The translations under genes were made by a program, and so were the position numbers. Positions 57,307 to 64,000 of a stretch of 64,000 nucleotides of DNA are shown here, piece after piece. Numbering within the stretch: the stretch's first letter is position 1; each line of letters starts with the position of its first letter. The notes beneath the pieces were generated by a model. It did no database searches, had not been told where the DNA came from, and was given only the letters and a program-made list of their open reading frames with translations. The stretch is from assembly GCF_024749165.1 (NCBI RefSeq), contig NZ_CP087190.1, positions 1,758,001-1,822,000 of the forward strand, given 5' to 3'. The DNA comes from Pseudomonas sp. B21-023. GTDB taxonomy: Bacteria; Pseudomonadota; Gammaproteobacteria; Pseudomonadales; Pseudomonadaceae.

Positions 57307-58131
57307 TTACTTGAACCGCCGCTCCACCCCTTTCTCCACCAGGATCTTCGCCGAAATCTCCTCCACCGAAAAATGCGTGGAATTGATGTTGGGAATGTTC
57401 TCCCGACGGAACAGGTTCTCCACTTCGCGCACCTCGAACTCGCACTGGGCGAAGCTTGCGTAGCGGCTGTTGGGCTTGCGTTCGTGGCGGATCGCGGTCA
57501 GGCGGTCGGGGTCGATGGTCAGGCCGAACAGCTTGTTGTGGTGCTTCTTGAGCACCGCCGGCAACTGCAGGCGCTCCATGTCGTCCTCGGTCAGCGGGTA
57601 GTTGGCGGCGCGAATGCCGAACTGCATGGCCATGTACAGGCAGGTCGGGGTCTTGCCGCAGCGCGACACGCCCACCAGGATCAGGTCGGCCTTGTCGTAG
57701 TAGTGGGTGCGTGCGCCGTCGTCATTGTCCAGGGCGAAGTTGACCGCCTCGATGCGCTCCATGTAGTTGGAATTGCCGCCGATCGAGTGGGACTTGCCCA
57801 CGGAATACGACGAATGGGCGGTCAATTCCTGCTCGAGCGGGGATAAAAACGTCGAGAAGATGTCGATCATGAAGCCATTGGAGGTGGCCATGACCTCACG
57901 GATGTCCTGGTTGACGATGGTGTCGAAAATGATCGGACGCACCCCGTCGCGCTCGGCCGCGGCGTTGATTTGCTGGACCATGGCCCGCGCCTTTTCCAGC
58001 GTGTCGATGTAGGGGCGCGTGAATTTATTGAACGGAATGCTCTCGAATTGTGCGAGCAGGCTCTGGCCCAGCGTTTCTGCAGTGATGCCGGTACCGTCGG
58101 AGATGAAGAACGCGGTTCGTTTCATTTGCAC
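57307..58131 (-). CDS. ppsR: PEP synthase regulatory protein (kinase/pyrophosphorylase)
   Basis: PpsR inactivates PEP synthase by ADP-dependent phosphorylation and restores it by phosphate-dependent removal. The 274-residue protein matches the DUF299 family: [19 protein letters not shown] at the start and a P-loop ([17 protein letters not shown]). It is divergent from ppsA, its target, the arrangement seen across gammaproteobacteria. Start ATG 58131. Confidence 0.96.
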   Translation of the reverse strand: MQMKRTAFFISDGTGITAETLGQSLLAQFESIPFNKFTRPYIDTLEKARAMVQQINAAAERDGVRPIIFDTIVNQDIREVMATSNGFMIDIFSTFLSPLEQELTAHSSYSVGKSHSIGGNSNYMERIEAVNFALDNDDGARTHYYDKADLILVGVSRCGKTPTCLYMAMQFGIRAANYPLTEDDMERLQLPAVLKKHHNKLFGLTIDPDRLTAIRHERKPNSRYASFAQCEFEVREVENLFRRENIPNINSTHFSVEEISAKILVEKGVERRFK

Positions 58132-58171
58132 CTGGGGGCCTTAAGCTGCCGAAGATTTCTGGATATGATAG

Positions 58172-58187
58172 GTTCGGTTTGCCGAAC
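58172..58187. promoter_or_regulatory. Inverted repeat in the ppsR/ppsA divergent promoter region
   Basis: GTTCGG (58172-58177), TTTG, CCGAAC (58182-58187). It lies centrally enough in the 172-bp divergent region to be an operator for either gene; no regulator can be named. Confidence 0.35.
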
Positions 58188-58303
58188 GCGGTTGCACGGC
58201 ATTCTCACTTATTTTCCAGGTCCAGGCCACAAGCGTCCGGCCCAGTCATTCAGGCAGGCGGGCGCCCTTGAGCTTTTCCAATACAGTTAGTGGAGAGATC
58301 ACC

Positions 58304-60679
<2,376 letters not shown>

Positions 60680-60687
60680 TGCGGTAA

Positions 60688-60708
60688 CAGGGCGCCTGTT
60701 GCGCCCTG
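60688..60708 (+). terminator. Hairpin after ppsA
   Basis: CAGGGCGC (60688-60695) and GCGCCCTG (60701-60708) form an 8-bp stem 9 bp past the ppsA stop. No strong T tract. Confidence 0.55.
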
Positions 60709-60717
60709 GTGTTAGTG

Positions 60718-60835
60718 CGTGGGAGCGGCAGTGCGCCGATGCGACTTGCCCCGCGATAGCGTCAGTGAAGACACCTCTGTAGTCTGCTCTGACGCCATCG
60801 TGGGCAAGTCGCATCGGCGCACCGCCGCTCCCACG
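60718..60835. repeat. REP/BIME pair
   Basis: Imperfect arms starting cgtgggagcggc at 60718 and ending gccgctcccacg at 60835 enclose gcgccgatgcgacttgcc and its complement. Part of the same REP family as at 6343 and 29029. Confidence 0.88.
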
Positions 60836-60862
60836 TTTCATGTCCAATGAATTTGTGAAGCC

Positions 60863-61855
60863 ATGCAAAGCAGCAGCACCCAATTTCCCGTCGCGTTGCT
60901 CAGTGCCGAGCGCCGCGGCGACCTCAGCGAAGACGTCTACCGGATCAAGGCCGGCAACAGCCCGGATGCGAGCGTAGAGCTGGCCGTCACCCGCCTGGGC
61001 CTGGCCGATCAGGACCGCGTCCAGGGCATGCCGGTCATTCTCCTGCACGGAAGCTTCTCCAACCGGCGCTTCTGGTATTCGCCCAAGGGTATCGGCCTGG
61101 GCGCCTACCTGGCACGCGCCGGTTTCGATGTGTGGATCCCGGAGATGCGCGGCCACGGCCTGTCGCCGCGCAACCGCGACTGGCGGCAGAATCGCGTGGC
61201 CGACTATGCGCGCTACGACCTGCCGGTGATCGGCGCCTTCGTACATGAAAAAGCCGGGCAGGTTCCGCGCTGGATCGGCCACTCGCTGGGCGGCACCACG
61301 TTGGCGGCGGCGCTGGGCAGCGGCTATCTCGACACCGGCCTGGTGGCCAGTGCGGCGTTGTTTGGTACCCAGGTCAGCCGGGTTTATTGGCCGTTAAAAG
61401 TGCCACCGATGGAGTGGGGCGCGCGCATGCTGCTCAAGCGCTTTGCGCAGATTTCCGGTTCGCGCCTCAAGCGGGGCCCGGAAGACGAACCCATCGGCCT
61501 GGCCCTGGAGAGCCTGCGCTGGAATGGCCTGTTCGGCCGCTTCGGCGACAAGGAGAAGGACTGGTGGGCGGGGCTGGCCGAAGTCGAGGTGCCGCTGCTG
61601 GCGGTGGCCGGGGCCGGCGACTTCCAGGATCCGGTGTGGGCCTGCCGCAAGCTGTTCGAGCAGTTTGGCGGTGATGCCAGGCAGTTCCTGCGCCTGGGTC
61701 GGGAGGAGGGCTTCGAGGCCTTCGGGCATGTCGACATGCTGGTCAGCAAGGCGGCGCAGACGCAGGTGTGGCCGTTGATGGAGCGCTGGCTGCGCGACCC
61801 CCTGGTGCCGGTGCATGCCTCGACGGTGGTGATGGAGCCTGTGGCTGCCAGTTGA
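60863..61855 (+). CDS. Alpha/beta hydrolase
   Basis: A 330-residue serine hydrolase with the HG oxyanion motif (VILLHGSFSNRRFW), the nucleophile elbow GHSLGGTTLAAALG, and a late His in FGHVDMLV. A cap insertion lies between. Substrate unknown; the family includes esterases and lipases. The order ppsA-hydrolase-rraA-cmaX-crfX-cmpX is the same in P. aeruginosa and P. putida. A BIME separates it from ppsA, so it likely has its own promoter. Confidence 0.9.
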   Translation: MQSSSTQFPVALLSAERRGDLSEDVYRIKAGNSPDASVELAVTRLGLADQDRVQGMPVILLHGSFSNRRFWYSPKGIGLGAYLARAGFDVWIPEMRGHGLSPRNRDWRQNRVADYARYDLPVIGAFVHEKAGQVPRWIGHSLGGTTLAAALGSGYLDTGLVASAALFGTQVSRVYWPLKVPPMEWGARMLLKRFAQISGSRLKRGPEDEPIGLALESLRWNGLFGRFGDKEKDWWAGLAEVEVPLLAVAGAGDFQDPVWACRKLFEQFGGDARQFLRLGREEGFEAFGHVDMLVSKAAQTQVWPLMERWLRDPLVPVHASTVVMEPVAAS

Positions 61856-61971
61856 ACATCGGCCGGCGCGGCGACGGTTCAACTGACTGCTCGGTCCCGG
61901 ATGACTGCCGGCCCTCCCAAGGTGTAGCCTTGGCCGACACCCGCTTTCGTTGTGACTGACAGGAGTTTCCC

Positions 61972-62463
61972 ATGCAGCATTACGTAACGCCCGACCTGTG
62001 CGACGCCTACCCGGACCTGGTCCAGGTGCTCGAACCCATGTTCAGCAACTTCGGCGGCCACGACTCATTCGGCGGCCAAATCGTCACCATCAAGTGCTTC
62101 GAAGACAATTCCCTGGTCAAGGAACAGGTCGAGCTCGACGGCAAGGGCAAGGTCCTGGTGGTCGACGGCGGCGGTTCGCTGCGCCGTGCGCTACTGGGCG
62201 ACATGCTCGCGGAGAAGGCCGCGAAGAATGGCTGGGAAGGCCTGCTGATCTACGGCTGCGTGCGTGACGTGGACGTGCTGGCGCAGACCGATGTCGGTAT
62301 CCAGGCCCTGGCCAGCCACCCGATGAAGACTGACAAGCGCGGCATTGGCGACCTCAACGTCGCGGTGACCTTTGCCGGCGTGACCTTCCGCCCGGGCGAA
62401 TACGTGTACGCCGACAACAACGGCGTGCTGGTCTCGCCAAGCCCGCTGAAGATGCCCGAGTGA
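61972..62463 (+). CDS. rraA: RraA family protein, regulator of RNase E activity
   Basis: A 163-residue protein matching RraA ([22 protein letters not shown] at the start, [38 protein letters not shown]). In E. coli RraA binds RNase E and inhibits it; many relatives have aldolase activity instead, and sequence length here fits the RNase E-binding type. GGAG precedes ATG 61972. cmaX follows after 25 bp. Confidence 0.94.
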   Translation: MQHYVTPDLCDAYPDLVQVLEPMFSNFGGHDSFGGQIVTIKCFEDNSLVKEQVELDGKGKVLVVDGGGSLRRALLGDMLAEKAAKNGWEGLLIYGCVRDVDVLAQTDVGIQALASHPMKTDKRGIGDLNVAVTFAGVTFRPGEYVYADNNGVLVSPSPLKMPE

Positions 62464-62488
62464 TTCGCCGCACACCCATGGAGCTTTG

Positions 62489-63484
62489 ATGTTCGAGGAA
62501 GACAACGCGCAATGGGGCCTGGTGCATGCCCTGGTGCTCGATGGCAAGGGTGGCGCGCGTTCGATCGCCCGCACCGAGCTGGACGACCTGCAGTTGCAGC
62601 CCCAGGAGAGCCTGTGGCTGCACTGGGACCGCAGCCATCCGCAGACCCGCACCTGGCTGCTGCACGACAGCGGTCTGAGCGAGTTCGCCTGCGAACTGTT
62701 GCTTGAGGAGAACACCCGCCCGCGCCTGTTGCAGATGGCCGGCGAGCAGATGCTGCTGTTCCTGCGCGGGGTCAATCTCAACCCGGGTGCCGAACCCGAG
62801 GACATGGTCTCGGTGCGTATCTTCGCCGAGGCGCGGCGAGTCATCTCGCTGCGTTTGCGGCCGCTGCGCGCCAGCGACGAGGTGCTCCAGCAACTGGATG
62901 AGGGCCGGGGCCCGAAAACAGCCTCCGAACTGTTGCTGCTGATGGGCGAACTGTTGACCGAAAAGGTCCAGGCGCTGGTCAGCGACCTGTCCGAAGCGGT
63001 CGATCTGGAAGAGGAGAAGGCAGAATCCGACGAACGGTATTCGCCGGCACAGGGCAGCCTGCAGCAGATCCGCCGTCGTGCCGCCGGCCTGCGCCGTTTC
63101 CTTGCCCCTCAGCGCGATATCTATGCCCAGCTATCGCGCAATAAATGCAGTTGGTTCGCCGATGCTGACGCGGACTACTGGAACGAGCTGAACAACAGCC
63201 TGATCCGCTACCTCGAAGAACTCGAACTGGCTCGCGAGCGAGCCGCCCTGGTGCTGGAAAGCGAGGATCGGCGCCGCAGCGAGCGAATGAACCGGACCAT
63301 GTACCGGTTTGGCATCATTACCTGCATTTTCCTGCCCATGAGCTTTGTCACGGGCCTGCTGGGCATCAATGTCGGCGGTATTCCCGGGGCGGAAAACCCC
63401 TACGGCTTCGCGCTCGCCTGCACCGTGGTGCTGGGGCTGGCGGCGGGGCAGTGGTGGTTGTTCCGTCGGCTGCGCTGGGTCTGA
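62489..63484 (+). CDS. cmaX: CorA/ZntB-type metal transporter (CmaX)
   Basis: A 331-residue protein with a large cytosolic domain, a long helical stalk (RRRAAGLRRFLAPQRDIYAQL) and two C-terminal membrane helices (FGIITCIFLPMSFVTGLLG; PYGFALACTVVLGLAAGQWW). The loop carries GINVGGIPG, as in ZntB, in place of the GMN motif of CorA. Family members move divalent cations; the ion is not certain here. ATG 62489 is used rather than TTG 62486. The place between rraA and crfX identifies it as the CmaX orthologue. Confidence 0.92.
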   Translation: MFEEDNAQWGLVHALVLDGKGGARSIARTELDDLQLQPQESLWLHWDRSHPQTRTWLLHDSGLSEFACELLLEENTRPRLLQMAGEQMLLFLRGVNLNPGAEPEDMVSVRIFAEARRVISLRLRPLRASDEVLQQLDEGRGPKTASELLLLMGELLTEKVQALVSDLSEAVDLEEEKAESDERYSPAQGSLQQIRRRAAGLRRFLAPQRDIYAQLSRNKCSWFADADADYWNELNNSLIRYLEELELARERAALVLESEDRRRSERMNRTMYRFGIITCIFLPMSFVTGLLGINVGGIPGAENPYGFALACTVVLGLAAGQWWLFRRLRWV

Positions 63485-63573
63485 AATGAGGTATTTTGAA
63501 ACATTCGTCCCAGTGGCAGGTGTGACCCATCGCTTGGTACCCACGTCTTTGACTGACATTGCGCGAGGTGCCC

Positions 63574-63837
63574 ATGCACGATCCGTTTGAAGAATCCCTG
63601 CGTGACCTGCTCAAGGCGTCGCCGTCCGGCCAGGACCGTGACGACGCCGCGTGCCTGGGTCGTGTGCTCAAGACCGCCAACCGCCAGGTTGGCGCGGGCG
63701 ATCTGTTCAGCCTGCTTGGCCGCTGGAGCCAGGCGCTGCTGATCGCCGTGAACAATGGCTCGGCGCATGTGGCGCCGGTGCGCCGCAACTCTACCCGCAA
63801 CCCTGCCGCAGGCAGCCCTGCAGATAAGGCCGATTGA
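63574..63837 (+). CDS. crfX: CrfX protein
   Basis: A small 87-residue protein (MHDPFEESLRDLLKASPSGQ ...) with one mildly hydrophobic segment (FSLLGRWSQALLIAVNN) and a basic, Ala/Pro-rich tail. Genes of this size and start lie between cmaX and cmpX upstream of sigX-oprF in pseudomonads and are named crfX; function unknown. GCGAGGTGCCC precedes ATG 63574; the frame upstream to 63559 is unsupported. cmpX follows after 2 bp. Confidence 0.88.
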   Translation: MHDPFEESLRDLLKASPSGQDRDDAACLGRVLKTANRQVGAGDLFSLLGRWSQALLIAVNNGSAHVAPVRRNSTRNPAAGSPADKAD

Positions 63838-63839
63838 AT

Positions 63840-64000
63840 ATGGAACTCGATCTCTGGACCCAGAGCCTGGTCACCGCCATGACTGCCCTTTGGACCAAGG
63901 TGGCGAACTTCATCCCCAACCTGTTCGGCGCGCTGGTCGTGGTGCTGCTCGGTTTCGTCGTGGCCAAGCTGCTCGACACCTTGCTGTCGAAGGTGCTGGC
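63840..64000 (+). CDS. cmpX: CmpX, MscS-like small-conductance channel protein (3' end outside the window)
   Basis: The first 53 codons are visible (MELDLWTQSLVTAMTALWTK then VANFIPNLFGALVVVLLGFV), an N-terminal amphipathic start and a first membrane helix, as in the conserved TM-helix/MscS family proteins called CmpX. It starts 2 bp after crfX. In other pseudomonads sigX and oprF lie next; this cannot be seen here. Confidence 0.88.
   Translation, partial: MELDLWTQSLVTAMTALWTKVANFIPNLFGALVVVLLGFVVAKLLDTLLSKVL

Overview
The window is a 64 kb stretch of chromosome from a fluorescent pseudomonad, most likely the Pseudomonas putida group (P. putida, P. entomophila, P. mosselii or a relative). 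The basis is high GC, the protein sequences, P. putida-style REP palindromes (atcgcggggcaagc...), and gene orders known from P. putida and P. aeruginosa: truA-trpF-accD-folC-dedD-cvpA-purF-metZ, and ppsR/ppsA-hydrolase-rraA-cmaX-crfX-cmpX. It is almost entirely core housekeeping sequence. I see no prophage, insertion sequence, CRISPR array or integrative island.

Layout. 1-10.6 kb: the 3' end of fimV, then a same-strand run of truA, trpF, accD, folC, a SPOR-domain gene, cvpA, purF, metZ and a short-chain dehydrogenase. 10.8-11.5 kb: one tRNA-Val and three tandem tRNA-Asp genes. 11.6-17.2 kb: a DUF2242 lipoprotein, a 28-codon gene behind a Pho-box-like site, an AraC regulator paired with a membrane-anchored nitrilase-like protein that lacks its catalytic residues, and fadH behind a PsrA-like site. 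18.2-29 kb: a D-cysteine desulfhydrase/ACC deaminase homologue, cytochrome b561, a WG-repeat lipoprotein, DUF1853, nadK, a metallophosphoesterase, a rhomboid protease, DUF1315, DUF2797 and pepN. 29.2-35.4 kb: a YCF48-like protein with an RND-type exporter, a lactonase, two small secreted or hydrophobic peptides and a GST. 35.4-47.2 kb: sbcC/sbcD, then a Bat/MoxR cluster (moxR, DUF58, DUF4381, batA, fused batB-batC, batD), all on the minus strand. 48.1-52 kb: an L-2-hydroxyglutarate cluster (regulator, lhgO, MHS-type transporter). 52.3-64 kb: the large NAD-glutamate dehydrogenase, divergent ppsR/ppsA, and the cmaX-crfX-cmpX run that in other pseudomonads leads to sigX-oprF.

The most unusual structure is a pair of large non-coding repeat elements at 17284-18163 and 47334-48132, both in intergenic space. 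Each is a giant imperfect palindrome made of two inverted copies of a structured unit of about 270-300 nt. The units face each other across a central AAGTCA hexamer array, and further tandem hexamer arrays lie at the outer edges, with units that differ between the copies: CTTGCT x14 and GGCAAC x15 in copy 1, CCCGAT x6 and degenerate GATCAA in copy 2. The backbone is nearly identical between copies 30 kb apart. Two internal mini-hairpins change sequence between units but keep full base pairing, the signature of a selected nucleic-acid structure. I do not recognise this as a named family.

REP/BIME palindromes (seven places), a shared TTGT-CAG-ACAA operator in the lhg cluster, and intrinsic terminators make up most of the remaining non-coding signal.
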